From the NCBI GenBank assembly GCA_937942115.1, contig CALDFY010000160.1, forward strand, positions 1 through 11,619: a stretch of 11,619 nucleotides of DNA. Direction: 5' to 3'. Below are positions 1 through 6,036 of this stretch, piece by piece (position 1 is the first letter of the stretch; every line of letters starts with the position of its first letter). This DNA is from an uncultured Anaerolineae bacterium (GTDB lineage Bacteria; Chloroflexota; Anaerolineae; B4-G1; DUEL01). Under the pieces are notes generated by a model, which had not been told where the DNA came from, searched no databases, and worked only from the letters and a program-made list of their open reading frames with translations. Made by a program: the position numbers and the translations under genes.

Positions 1-11
1 CAGCCTCTTTG

Positions 12-160
12 GGCCTTCGGCCGGGTCCCTTCACTTCGTTCGCAACCAGGTCGGCCTTCGCCGACCTCCTGAGAAGGGCGTCAACGCAGGTTGACGCCCG
101 GCGCGAAGCGTAGGGGCAACCCTCGCGGTTGCCCCCAGGGGAGGCCGATTTCCAATCGGC
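12..160. repeat. Array of five consecutive hairpin-forming palindromes
   Basis: Five back-to-back inverted repeats are visible: GGCC/TTC/GGCC at 12-22; AGGTCGGC/CTTC/GCCGACCT at 48-67; GGGCGTCAAC/GCAG/GTTGACGCCC at 76-99; GGGGCAACC/CTCGC/GGTTGCCCC at 113-135; GCCGATT/TCC/AATCGGC at 144-160. All arms are perfect, loops are 3-5 bases, and gaps between the last four are only 8-13 bases. The arms differ from one hairpin to the next, so this is a chain of different palindromes rather than one tandem repeat. No coding frame in this stretch looks like a gene. Such hairpins resemble the REP-like dispersed elements seen in Chloroflexota and cyanobacterial genomes (family knowledge). A role as transcript terminator or mRNA stabiliser for a gene left of the window is possible, but no U-tract follows any stem. 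Confidence 0.8.
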
Positions 161-213
161 GCCCGAGGTGGCGGGAAGCGGAGAGCCGAAGCCAGCCTTA
201 AGTTAACGCTTAT

Positions 214-283
214 GGGGTTGGGGAGGGGGGAGGGCCTCTGCCGCCGAAGGCGAGCGGGAGAGGGGGATAGGGAGGGGTGAGGG
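214..283 (+). other. Two G-run tracts, G-quadruplex candidates
   Basis: Bases 214-234 have four runs of three or more G separated by loops of two, one and one bases. Bases 256-283 have five G-runs (3, 5, 3, 4, 3) with loops of one to three bases. Both fit the usual G4 motif on the plus strand. A short GCC/GAA/GGC hairpin lies between them near 243-251. The second tract begins CGGGAGAG and ends GGGGTGAGG, the same borders as the element at 5966-6012 in opposite orientation, so it is probably a dispersed repeat. Bases 284-367, between this tract and the Uma2 gene, hold only its ribosome-binding site; I see no clear promoter. Confidence 0.6.
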
Positions 284-367
284 CAGGAAGTCCGCCGACA
301 AAAAGTGTCACCAATTACGAACCATCCCATTACCTGCGAAGGCTTTTCACCTGTAGAAGGGCGTCCG

Positions 368-988
368 ATGACGGAATCCATCCCAATCGCAGAACCTCAG
401 GTAGAGACCCGGAGCCGATGGGCCCTGGAAGTCGCCGAACTCTTCCCGCCCCAGGGCCAGTGGACGGAGGAGGCCTATTTCTCCCTGCCCGACACTAACC
501 GCTATATGGAACTCTCGGAGGGAGAACTGATGATGCCCCCGCATCCGACGCTTAGCCACCAGAAAGCCGTGGAGGAACTCTTTGTTCGGTTGCGGACCTT
601 CGTCCAGGAGCGCAACCTGGGCGAGGTCCACATCGCCCCCCTGCCCGTCCGACTCTGGCCGGGCAAAATCCGGGAGCCGGACCTCCTCTTCGTGGCGAAG
701 GAGCACGCCGACCGGATCGGAGAGCAGTACTTCGGGGTCCCGGACCTGGTGGTGGAGGTGACCTCCCCCGGCACCTGGCGGACGGACCGGTGGGAGAAGA
801 TGATGGAGTACGCGCGGGCAGGTGTCCAGGAATACTGGATCGTGGACCCGGATGCGGGGAGCATAGAGGTCTACCGGTGGCGGGAAGGGGTCTACGAAAT
901 CGTGGGCAAGTGGGGCCGGGGAGAGCGGGCCCGTTCTCTGCTGCTGGCCGGCTTTGAGGTCGCGGTGGATGACATCGTCGGTGGGTGA
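368..988 (+). CDS. Uma2 family endonuclease-like protein (DUF820)
   Basis: A 206-residue protein of the Uma2 family, a PD-(D/E)XK nuclease fold widespread in cyanobacteria and Chloroflexota; the cellular role of the family is poorly known. The core signature is present: EPD with D105 (first acidic residue), PDLVVEVTSP with D126 and E130, and WEKMMEYARAGVQEYWIVDP with K144. The catalytic set therefore looks intact. The frame is open upstream to 305, but ATG 368 is preferred: AGAAGGG sits six bases upstream, and the residues before it (NHPITCEGF...) have no family character. The C-terminus overlaps the next gene by 20 bases, which suggests co-transcription with the hydrogenase protease, although a functional link is not evident. 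Uma2 genes are often present in many dispersed copies per genome, so this one may simply have inserted upstream. Confidence 0.88.
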   Translation: MTESIPIAEPQVETRSRWALEVAELFPPQGQWTEEAYFSLPDTNRYMELSEGELMMPPHPTLSHQKAVEELFVRLRTFVQERNLGEVHIAPLPVRLWPGKIREPDLLFVAKEHADRIGEQYFGVPDLVVEVTSPGTWRTDRWEKMMEYARAGVQEYWIVDPDAGSIEVYRWREGVYEIVGKWGRGERARSLLLAGFEVAVDDIVGG

Positions 989-1445
989 GGAAGCCCGGAA
1001 GCGCTGCCTGATCCTCGGCCTGGGCAACCCCCTGCGGGGGGACGACGGGGTCGGCCCCCGGGTGGTGGCGGAACTCCTCCGCCGGGGGTTACCCGACGGG
1101 GTGGCGGCGGTGGACGGCGGGACCGGGGGACTGGACCTGCTGCACCTGCTGGAGGGCTGGGAGCGGGCCATCATCGTGGACACGGCCCTGCTGGGACGGC
1201 GCCCCGGCGAGTTTGTCCGCTTCACCCCGGAGGAGGCCCATCTGGTCGGAAGCCTGGTCTCCCTCTCCAGCCACACTGCCGGATTGGCCGACGCGCTGGC
1301 CCTGGCCCGCGCGCTGGGCCAGAGACTGCCGGAGATTGTCATCTACGGCATCCAGCCGGAGCGGATGGATTGGGAGGAGGGGCTCAGTCCCGCTGTAGCG
1401 GCGGCCCTGCCGCGATTGGTGGAGGAGATTCTGGGGGAGGTTTGA
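969..1445 (+). CDS. Hydrogenase maturation protease (peptidase family M52)
   Basis: A 158-residue HyaD/HycI-type endopeptidase. These enzymes cut the C-terminal tail off the [NiFe] hydrogenase large subunit once nickel is inserted. The N-terminal signature LGLGNPLRGDDGVG is clear, with D26 in the nickel-sensing acidic position. VDTALLG supplies D71, and SSHTAGL supplies H102, matching the three metal-contact sites of the family. The length is typical. Start choice is uncertain: TTG 954, ATG 969 and GTG 981 are all in frame. ATG 969 is chosen because it has GAGG about nine bases upstream and gives an 11-residue lead before the first beta strand. The gene overlaps the Uma2 stop by 20 bases. No hydrogenase subunit is encoded in the window, so the substrate must lie elsewhere. 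Motifs alone cannot settle which group of hydrogenase it serves. Confidence 0.9.
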   Translation: MTSSVGEEARKRCLILGLGNPLRGDDGVGPRVVAELLRRGLPDGVAAVDGGTGGLDLLHLLEGWERAIIVDTALLGRRPGEFVRFTPEEAHLVGSLVSLSSHTAGLADALALARALGQRLPEIVIYGIQPERMDWEEGLSPAVAAALPRLVEEILGEV

Positions 1446-1482
1446 AACTCACCCTGGAAACTCTTTGCGCGAAAGATGGAAG

Positions 1483-1635
1483 ATGACGATCAAGTATGTG
1501 TGCTGGCGGGAAGAGGATATGTGGCTGGGATACCTGGAAGAGTTTCCCGATTACTGGACTCAGGGTCAAACCATTGAGGAACTGGAAGAAAATTTGAGGG
1601 ACATTTACAGAGATGGCCAGGCATATGCTGAGTGA
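1483..1635 (+). CDS. HicB-like antitoxin, probably C-terminally truncated
   Basis: A 50-residue protein reading MTIKYVCWREEDMWLGYLEE, then FPDYWTQGQTIEELEENLRD and IYRDGQAYAE. The FPDYWTQGxTxEELEENLRDIY block is characteristic of a small HicB-like family (type II antitoxin, partial RNase H-like fold). Family members that I recall run to about 70 residues and end with a strand rich in valine and leucine. Here the frame stops just after IYRD, so the tail seems to be lost. No HicA (YcfA) mRNA interferase is adjacent on either side. The gene sits 37 bases after the protease and 28 bases before the response regulator start. Its base composition is AT-richer than its neighbours, consistent with an acquired fragment. 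The ribosome-binding site is weak (GAAAG, seven bases away). It may be a non-functional relic. Confidence 0.65.
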   Translation: MTIKYVCWREEDMWLGYLEEFPDYWTQGQTIEELEENLRDIYRDGQAYAE

Positions 1636-1663
1636 CAAATAACCCGCCCTGAAGGAGCAGACC

Positions 1664-2077
1664 ATGCCCGATAAAATTCTCATCGTAGAAGACGACCCCG
1701 ATATGGTCACCGCGCTGCGGATGCCCCTGGAAGCCAACGGCTATGAGGTCTACGTCGCCTCCTCGGGCCAGGAGGGGTTGCAAAAGGTCAAGGAGATCAA
1801 CCCCGACCTGATCATCCTGGATGTGATGATGGAGACGACGACGGCCGGTTTCCAGGTCTCTCTGCAACTGCGCAGCCCCGACCCGAGGTCAGAGTACGCC
1901 CCGTACCGCCACATCCCCATTCTCATTCTGACGGCCATCCACACCACCACTTCCCTGCGCTTCGGGCCCGATGAGGCGTACCTGCCGGTAGACGACTTCG
2001 TGGATAAGCCCATAGACCCGGAGGTGCTGCTGAACAAGGTCCGCGCGCTGATTGAGCGGTCGCGAGCGCAGAAGTAA
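1664..2077 (+). CDS. Single-domain response regulator (CheY-like receiver)
   Basis: A 137-residue stand-alone receiver domain with no output domain. The acidic pocket is ILIVEDDPDM (E9, D10, D11). The phospho-acceptor is D53 in LIILDVMME, the switch residue is T90 in ILILTAIHTTT, and the conserved lysine is K115 in DFVDKPID. Compared with CheY it carries two small insertions: SPDPRSEYAPYRHIP before strand 4, and TTTSLRFGPDEAYLPVDD between strands 4 and 5. The second is a recognisable variant that I associate with receivers encoded near hydrogenase and redox-enzyme genes; that association is from memory and not shown here. AAGGAG lies six bases before the ATG. A histidine kinase starts 64 bases downstream and is the likely phosphodonor. 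With no effector domain, output must go through protein-protein contact or a phosphorelay. Confidence 0.93.
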   Translation: MPDKILIVEDDPDMVTALRMPLEANGYEVYVASSGQEGLQKVKEINPDLIILDVMMETTTAGFQVSLQLRSPDPRSEYAPYRHIPILILTAIHTTTSLRFGPDEAYLPVDDFVDKPIDPEVLLNKVRALIERSRAQK

Positions 2078-2092
2078 GTCTGGACAGTGTGC

Positions 2093-2114
2093 CGGGCACT
2101 TCCGGAAGTGCCCG
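2093..2114. promoter_or_regulatory. 22-bp perfect palindrome between regulator and kinase genes
   Basis: The half-site CGGGCACTTCC is followed immediately by its exact reverse complement, with no loop, centred between bases 2103 and 2104. It lies in the 64-base gap between the response regulator stop and the kinase start. The surrounding bases (GTGCC just before, GTCAC just after) partly echo the core, giving a GTGCC-GGGCAC sub-dyad. A gapless symmetric site could bind a dimeric repressor. Alternatively it is one copy of a dispersed AGTGCC/GGCACT palindrome. Neither can be decided from one copy. Confidence 0.6.
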
Positions 2115-2141
2115 TCACGTTTCGCTCCCCCGCGGAGCCGG

Positions 2142-3263
2142 ATGGCTGTAGCGAGAATTTCCGAAGAGGATGTGCTGGACCTGCTGATGGCCGCGGCGAT
2201 GACCCTTTTGGTGGCCGATGCCGCGGCCGTTCTGCTATTGGGGGACGGGGAGCGCCTGCAGGCGGCGGCCCGTCGGGGCCTGCCCGATGATTCTCCTCTG
2301 GCGGAAAGCCCGCCCGACCGGGAGGCCCTCTCCGGGAGACCGGCCATCGGTGCGGCGGGCCAGCCGGGCCTTTCCCTCCCCGAGGGGTTTTCCTATCTCC
2401 TCTGCGTCCCCCTGACCCTGGCCGCGCGCCCCCTGGGGGTGTTGCGGGTCTACCGGCGCGCAGGCCCCCCGTTCTCCCCCGCCGACGCGGATCGGTCGCT
2501 GGCCCTGGCCGCGCTGGGCGCGGCGGCCCTGCAGGCCGCCCGGGGTCTGGCGGAAATGGAGCGGGTGGAGGCGGCCAAGTCCCGCTTCATCCACGTAGCC
2601 ACCCACGAACTCCGCTCCCCCGTCGCCGTGGCCCAGTCCCTGGTGCGCAACGTCGTCCGGGGCTACGCTGGCCCCCTTACCGACCTCCAGAAAGACCTCT
2701 TCGCCCGCATCTCCGCCCGGCTGGATTTCTTGGAGCGCCTGGTCAACGACCTGCTGGACCTGGCCGCCAGCCGGGCGCCGGAACTGGCCGAGGAGGAGGG
2801 GCCGGTCGCGGTCAACAGTTCTGTGGGACGGGCCGTCCTTCTCCTGATGCCCCGCGCCGAAGAGAAGGGGGTCACCCTCACCGTTCAGCCGTGCGGTGAA
2901 GAACTGGCCGTCTGGGCGACGGAGGAGGGGCTGGATCGCATCTTCGTCAATCTGGTGGAGAACGGCATCAAGTACACCCCGCCGGGGGGGCAGGTGACGG
3001 TCTCCCTGGGGCGGGACGGCGACCAGGTCTGGGTGCGGGTCGCCGATACGGGCATCGGCATCCCGCCGGAGGCTATACCGCACCTCTTTGAGGAGTTCTA
3101 CCGCGCCCCCAACGCTCGCGCCGTCAACGCCGTCGGCACCGGCCTGGGGCTGACCATCGTGAAGGAACTGGTGGAACGCTACCGGGGACGGATTGAGGTG
3201 GAAAGTGAGGTCGGCCGGGGGACAACCTTCACGCTGACGTTTCCGGCGATCCGCGCGGGGTAG
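2142..3263 (+). CDS. Soluble sensor histidine kinase, GAF-like/HisKA/HATPase_c
   Basis: A 373-residue two-component kinase without membrane segments. Residues 1 to about 135 form an alpha/beta region with GAF character (LLLGDGERLQAAARRGLP, then PLGVLRVYRR). The HisKA helix pair begins with KSRFIHVATHELRSP, where H155 is the phospho-acceptor. The HATPase domain has N274 in NLVENGIKYTP, the G1 box VADTGIGIP (D302), a FEEFYR F-box, and GTGLGLTIVKELVERYRGRI as G2. The frame is open to TTG 2052, but ATG 2142 with GCGGAG four bases upstream is preferred because residues encoded earlier run through the palindrome at 2093-2114. It probably phosphorylates the receiver just upstream, sensing a cytoplasmic signal through the N-terminal domain. 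The last 35 bases overlap the opposing DUF72 gene. Confidence 0.93.
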   Translation: MAVARISEEDVLDLLMAAAMTLLVADAAAVLLLGDGERLQAAARRGLPDDSPLAESPPDREALSGRPAIGAAGQPGLSLPEGFSYLLCVPLTLAARPLGVLRVYRRAGPPFSPADADRSLALAALGAAALQAARGLAEMERVEAAKSRFIHVATHELRSPVAVAQSLVRNVVRGYAGPLTDLQKDLFARISARLDFLERLVNDLLDLAASRAPELAEEEGPVAVNSSVGRAVLLLMPRAEEKGVTLTVQPCGEELAVWATEEGLDRIFVNLVENGIKYTPPGGQVTVSLGRDGDQVWVRVADTGIGIPPEAIPHLFEEFYRAPNARAVNAVGTGLGLTIVKELVERYRGRIEVESEVGRGTTFTLTFPAIRAG

Positions 3264-3969
3264 GCCGGAGTTGAGCCTGGAGCCGCAACCCGTCCTCCCA
3301 CATAGAGACGTTGTTGAAGAGGACGTAGGCGGTCTCAAAGGGCCGGCACCATTCCAGGACTTGCCGGAGGTCGGCGTCGGTGAAGCGGTAGCGGTAGCCG
3401 CCGACGCCGTGCAGGCGGAAGTAGGCTATCTCCGAGGTGACGGGCTGACGGACAAACGGGTCCACGCAGTGGATCAGGTCCAGGTCGCGGCACAATGCCG
3501 CGACCGTTTCGTCTTCCCAGGGGCCGCGCGGCTCCCAGGCGAAGCGCATCCCGGCCCGGTCCACCGTGGAGAAGAACTGCCGCATCGCGGCGATGTTCTC
3601 CGGCGTCGGCGTGAAGGTCGCCGGACACTGGAAGACGACAATGGGGGCCTCCAGCGCCAGCGCCACCTCCCGGGTCCGTTCCCAGGCCTCCAGGACCTCC
3701 GGGGTGGGGCGAAACCCGCCGTACCGATCCCGCCGGTCGGGAGGGATGGAGAGGCCGGACCGGCGGTAGGTGGGACTGGTGGGCGGGTGGGTGACCAGTT
3801 GCCAGGCCTTCAGCGTGAAGATGAAGCCGGGTGGGGCCTCCTCCCGCCAGCGCCGGGCCGTCTCCGGACGGGGCGGTTTGTAGAAGGTCTGCTGGACCTC
3901 CACCAGGGAGAAGTGCTGGAAGCAGGCCGCCCGTCCCTTCGGAAATCCGCAGCAGCCGACGTGGATCAC
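3229..3969 (-). CDS. DUF72 (YecE-like) TIM-barrel protein
   Basis: A 246-residue DUF72 protein, about the usual family length. It starts VIHVGCCGFPKGRAACFQHF and continues with VEVQQTFYKPPRPETARRWR and FIFTLKAWQLVTHPPTSPTY, the hallmark N-terminal third of the family. Later blocks are APIVVFQCPATF, MRFAWEPRGPW, EIAYFRLHGVGGYRYRF and AYVLFNNVSMWEDG. The fold is a TIM barrel; the biochemical role is unknown, although a metal-dependent nuclease-like activity has been suggested for the family. The frame is open far upstream to 4185, but GTG 3969 is the natural start: it overlaps the stop of the acetyltransferase as GTGA, implying translational coupling. The 3' end runs 35 bases into the opposing kinase gene. 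Confidence 0.92.
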   Translation of the reverse strand: MIHVGCCGFPKGRAACFQHFSLVEVQQTFYKPPRPETARRWREEAPPGFIFTLKAWQLVTHPPTSPTYRRSGLSIPPDRRDRYGGFRPTPEVLEAWERTREVALALEAPIVVFQCPATFTPTPENIAAMRQFFSTVDRAGMRFAWEPRGPWEDETVAALCRDLDLIHCVDPFVRQPVTSEIAYFRLHGVGGYRYRFTDADLRQVLEWCRPFETAYVLFNNVSMWEDGLRLQAQLRPTPRGSPETSA

Positions 3970-4463
3970 AGGAACATCTCCATAAACACTTCGTCCTCGT
4001 ACCGGCCGTCTATCCGGACCTGCCGGGTTAGGACGCCGCAGGGGGTGAACCCCAGTGATTCGTAGAAGGCCCGCGCGCGCCCGTTTCCCGCCCGTACGAA
4101 AATCACCAGTTTCTCGTAGCCGTGGGCGCGAGCGAAGTCCAGCGTGTGCCGGGCCAGTTGGCGGGCGATGCCCTTCCCGCGCCATTCCGGCAGGACGAAC
4201 GTCCCCAGAGTCCCCACGTGGTCAAAGGAATCGGTGTAGCGGACCCACCGCTCCAGGGACTGAAACCCGACAATCCGGCCTTCCACCTCGGCGACGAAAA
4301 TCCCCTCCCGCTCCGAGAGGCCGGCGATGTACTCCCGTTCCTGCTCGGGGCTGAAGGGGCGGTTGACGGCGGTATAGACCCGTTCGGCGCAGATGACCTC
4401 CCAGATGGCGGAGATGGCCTCGGCATCGTCGGGCGTGGCGCGGCGGATGTGGACGGGAGTCAT
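3966..4463 (-). CDS. GNAT family N-acetyltransferase
   Basis: A 165-residue GCN5-related acetyltransferase. It opens with HIRRATPDDAEAISAIWEVI, typical of strand 1 and helix 1. FVAEVEGRIVGFQSL gives strands 2-4, and GTFVLPEWRGKGIARQL carries the acetyl-CoA pyrophosphate-binding loop (R95-G96-K97-G98). VRAGNGRARAFYESLGFTPC is motif B. The full fold is present. The closest general class is the phosphinothricin/ribosomal-protein-like GNATs, but the substrate cannot be read from sequence. ATG 4463 is chosen over the frame's upstream limit at 4529 because AAGGGAA lies about nine bases before it and the earlier residues would overlap the PIN remnant. It is coupled by a GTGA overlap to the DUF72 gene and probably shares its transcript. 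Confidence 0.92.
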   Translation of the reverse strand: MTPVHIRRATPDDAEAISAIWEVICAERVYTAVNRPFSPEQEREYIAGLSEREGIFVAEVEGRIVGFQSLERWVRYTDSFDHVGTLGTFVLPEWRGKGIARQLARHTLDFARAHGYEKLVIFVRAGNGRARAFYESLGFTPCGVLTRQVRIDGRYEDEVFMEMFL

Positions 4464-4515
4464 TTCTATGTGTTCCCTTGACCTTCGGGGGCAGTCTCGG
4501 CCGGGGAAGCGTTGG

Positions 4516-4729
4516 TCATCCGGCTTCATCTCCGTCCATCTGCGCCAGGGCTTCCGCCGGAGTGAGGACGGGCAGGGCGGGCGATAGCCGCTCTAACTGC
4601 TGCCGGTCCAGGGTGACCAGAGGGGCCCGGTACCGGCGGGCTACCGCCAAAGGTCTGGCTCTGGCCCGAGCCGGCCTCGGCGGGGTTCAGCGCGTTGAGG
4701 TGAACGCGGGCATCCAGGACGAAGATCAT
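4516..4729 (-). pseudogene. Broken PIN-domain (VapC-like) toxin
   Basis: The antitoxin stop and this ATG overlap as ATGA, the usual arrangement of a type II toxin-antitoxin operon. The first frame gives MIFVLDARVHLNALNPAEAG, a classic PIN N-terminus with the first catalytic aspartate at residue 6. The similarity then fails. From about base 4678 the next frame gives LAVARRYRAPLVTLDRQQ followed by LERLSPALPVLTPAEALAQM and a stop at 4516-4518; this is a PIN C-terminus, including the TLD strand. About 70 residues of a normal 130-residue PIN domain, including the central acidic residues, are missing, and the two ends are in different frames. A short GCCAGA direct repeat (GGCCAGAGCCAGACC) lies near the junction. 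The product cannot be an active RNase. Confidence 0.82.
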
Positions 4730-4998
4730 CGCCGGACCTCATCCAGCGTGGTCTGGGCGGAGTGTTCCTGGGGCCAGGCGCGGCGGATTTCTTCGGCCAG
4801 GCGGGCGTAGGCGGCCCAACCGCCGGAGACGGCGCGGCGGCCCGCCTCCACCATCGCGGCTTCTACCTGGGCGGCGTCCACCGGCATCAGAATGGCAATG
4901 GGCCGCCCCTGGTAGGTAATAATGTACTCCGCCTTTTCCTCCCGGACTCGCTGGAGGATACGGGTTGCCTGCTCTTTGAGTTCCCGCACACCAATCAT
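4726..4998 (-). CDS. Phd/YefM family type II antitoxin
   Basis: A 90-residue antitoxin. MIGVRELKEQATRILQRVRE forms the beta-alpha start of the Phd/YefM DNA-binding fold, and AEYIITYQGRPIAILMPVD is the following hairpin that is diagnostic of the family. The C-terminal half, with WAAYARLAEEIRRAWP, is the toxin-wrapping region. ATG 4998 matches the family start. AGGAGG lies 12 bases upstream, which is long; an in-frame ATG at 5028 with AAGGA would add ten residues and is the alternative. The stop overlaps the start of the PIN toxin (ATGA). Because the toxin is wrecked, this is now an orphan antitoxin. It may persist as an autorepressor, or because it neutralises a related toxin elsewhere. Confidence 0.9.
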   Translation of the reverse strand: MIGVRELKEQATRILQRVREEKAEYIITYQGRPIAILMPVDAAQVEAAMVEAGRRAVSGGWAAYARLAEEIRRAWPQEHSAQTTLDEVRR

Positions 4999-5023
4999 CG
5001 CTACGGCCAACCTCCTCTGTAGC

Positions 5024-5053
5024 CTCATATGTCCTTACGGGATGGACTGTCAA
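5024..5053 (-). promoter_or_regulatory. Candidate promoter of the antitoxin gene
   Basis: On the minus strand a perfect TTGACA (5053-5048) is followed by an 18-base spacer and TATGAG (5029-5024). Initiation about seven bases on would fall just before the AGGAGG at 5016-5011, leaving a short leader. The -10 box would overlap the alternative ATG 5028, which favours ATG 4998 as the start. The weak -10 box limits confidence. Confidence 0.45.
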
Positions 5054-5065
5054 GGAGAAGGAAGA

Positions 5066-5941
5066 CTACGGCGTCGGCGTGCGCGGGACGTAGTAGCGGA
5101 CGCGGAAGGACGCCTGGGCCTGTAACTGCTCCTCAATGTACAGCGAGACGGTGTAGTCGCCTCCGAAGAGGACCGTCCCGTCGGGATTGAAGTACACCAC
5201 CCAGGCCCTGCCCGCTTCCTCCCCATCCCAGAGGCCGGTCTGACGGGCAACCTCCCGCCCGTTGCGGGTCCAGATCGCCGACCAGGAGAGGCCCGGCCGC
5301 ATCCCGACGTAATCAAAGATGGCGTATACGGCCCGGGTGTTCCAGTCAAATTCGTTGCCGACCAGGACCGGTTCACCGGTGGGGAGCACACCCAGGGCAA
5401 TCGTCAGGGCGCTGAAGGTCGGAGGGATGGCAGGCGTGGGGGACGGAGGGGGGAGTGGAGTGGGGGAAGGGGCCGGCGTCGGCGTAGCAGTGGGGGGTGG
5501 AATGACCGGGGTGGTGGTGGGAAGCGGGGAGGGCAGGACGGTCGGCTGGGGGGTAAAGAACCCCCCGGAGGCCTCCAGGATGGCGGCCAGCCCGGCGACC
5601 ACGGCCATTGCGGCGGCCCCTACCAGTCCCCAGAACCAGGCCGGGAACCTCCGTTCGGCCCGTCGGGCCGGCGGGGCCTCGGCCCACCGCGCCCGGTCTG
5701 GGGGCAACAACTCCACCGGCGGAGGGGGCTCCCCGTGTTCGTGGAGCAGGACGGCCAGAAAGCGCATATACGCCCGCAGCAAGGCCCGTTCTCCGGGGTC
5801 CGTGAGCGCCCGGCCGGCCTGGCGGGCATCCTCCAGAAAGAGGCGGACGCTTTCCCAGAACTCGTCTCCGGGGGACGGGGTGCCGCTGCGGACTATCAGG
5901 TCCTGATACCGCCGGTGGAGTGCTTCAAAGACCGGGTTCAT
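5066..5941 (-). CDS. Single-pass membrane protein with PT-rich linker
   Basis: A 291-residue protein of unknown function. Residues 1-100 are a soluble, largely helical cytoplasmic region (EFWESVRLFLEDARQAGRAL, LLRAYMRFLAVLLHEHG) ending in a basic stretch, RRAERRFPAW. One transmembrane helix spans about 102-122 (FWGLVGAAAMAVVAGLAAIL). Residues 130-174 are a proline/threonine/serine linker of the TPTPAPSPTP kind. Residues 175-286 form a beta-rich C-terminal domain (PVLVGNEFDWNTRAVYAIFD, SAIWTRNGREVARQTGLWDG, GDYTVSLYIEEQLQAQASFR) that resembles an immunoglobulin-like extracellular domain. A positive-inside topology puts it outside the membrane. GGAAGGAGGAAGGG directly before the ATG is an unusually strong ribosome-binding site. 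The upstream neighbours are the 112-residue and TPR genes, probably the same transcription unit. I do not recognise a named family. Confidence 0.85.
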   Translation of the reverse strand: MNPVFEALHRRYQDLIVRSGTPSPGDEFWESVRLFLEDARQAGRALTDPGERALLRAYMRFLAVLLHEHGEPPPPVELLPPDRARWAEAPPARRAERRFPAWFWGLVGAAAMAVVAGLAAILEASGGFFTPQPTVLPSPLPTTTPVIPPPTATPTPAPSPTPLPPPSPTPAIPPTFSALTIALGVLPTGEPVLVGNEFDWNTRAVYAIFDYVGMRPGLSWSAIWTRNGREVARQTGLWDGEEAGRAWVVYFNPDGTVLFGGDYTVSLYIEEQLQAQASFRVRYYVPRTPTP

Positions 5942-5965
5942 CCCTTCCTCCTTCCGCTCAGCCTT

Positions 5966-6012
5966 CCTCACCCCACCCCTGCCGCCTGCGGCGGCCTCCC
6001 TCCTCTCTCCCG
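5966..6012 (-). repeat. Pyrimidine-rich dispersed repeat with internal hairpin
   Basis: On the minus strand this element begins CGGGAGAG and ends GGGGTGAGG, the same borders as the G-rich tract at 255-282 on the plus strand. Its centre holds a perfect GCCGCC/TGC/GGCGGC hairpin at 5981-5995. It occupies most of the 95-base gap between the 112-residue gene and the PT-rich membrane protein gene, directly upstream of the latter's ribosome-binding site, so it would lie inside their shared mRNA. Confidence 0.55.
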
Positions 6013-6036
6013 AACGAAGTTTGGAAAAAGGTGAGG

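Noticed and set aside
347..1342. Long open frame on the minus strand, 331 codons
   Set aside because: It is antisense to the Uma2 and protease genes, proline/arginine-rich, with no recognisable domain; it is a high-GC shadow.
2235..3338. Long minus-strand open frame, 367 codons
   Set aside because: It lies opposite the histidine kinase, whose motifs are unmistakable; the composition is that of a GC shadow frame.
3271..4065. Plus-strand open frame, 264 codons
   Set aside because: It is antisense to the DUF72 gene, has no domain, and its start has no ribosome-binding site.
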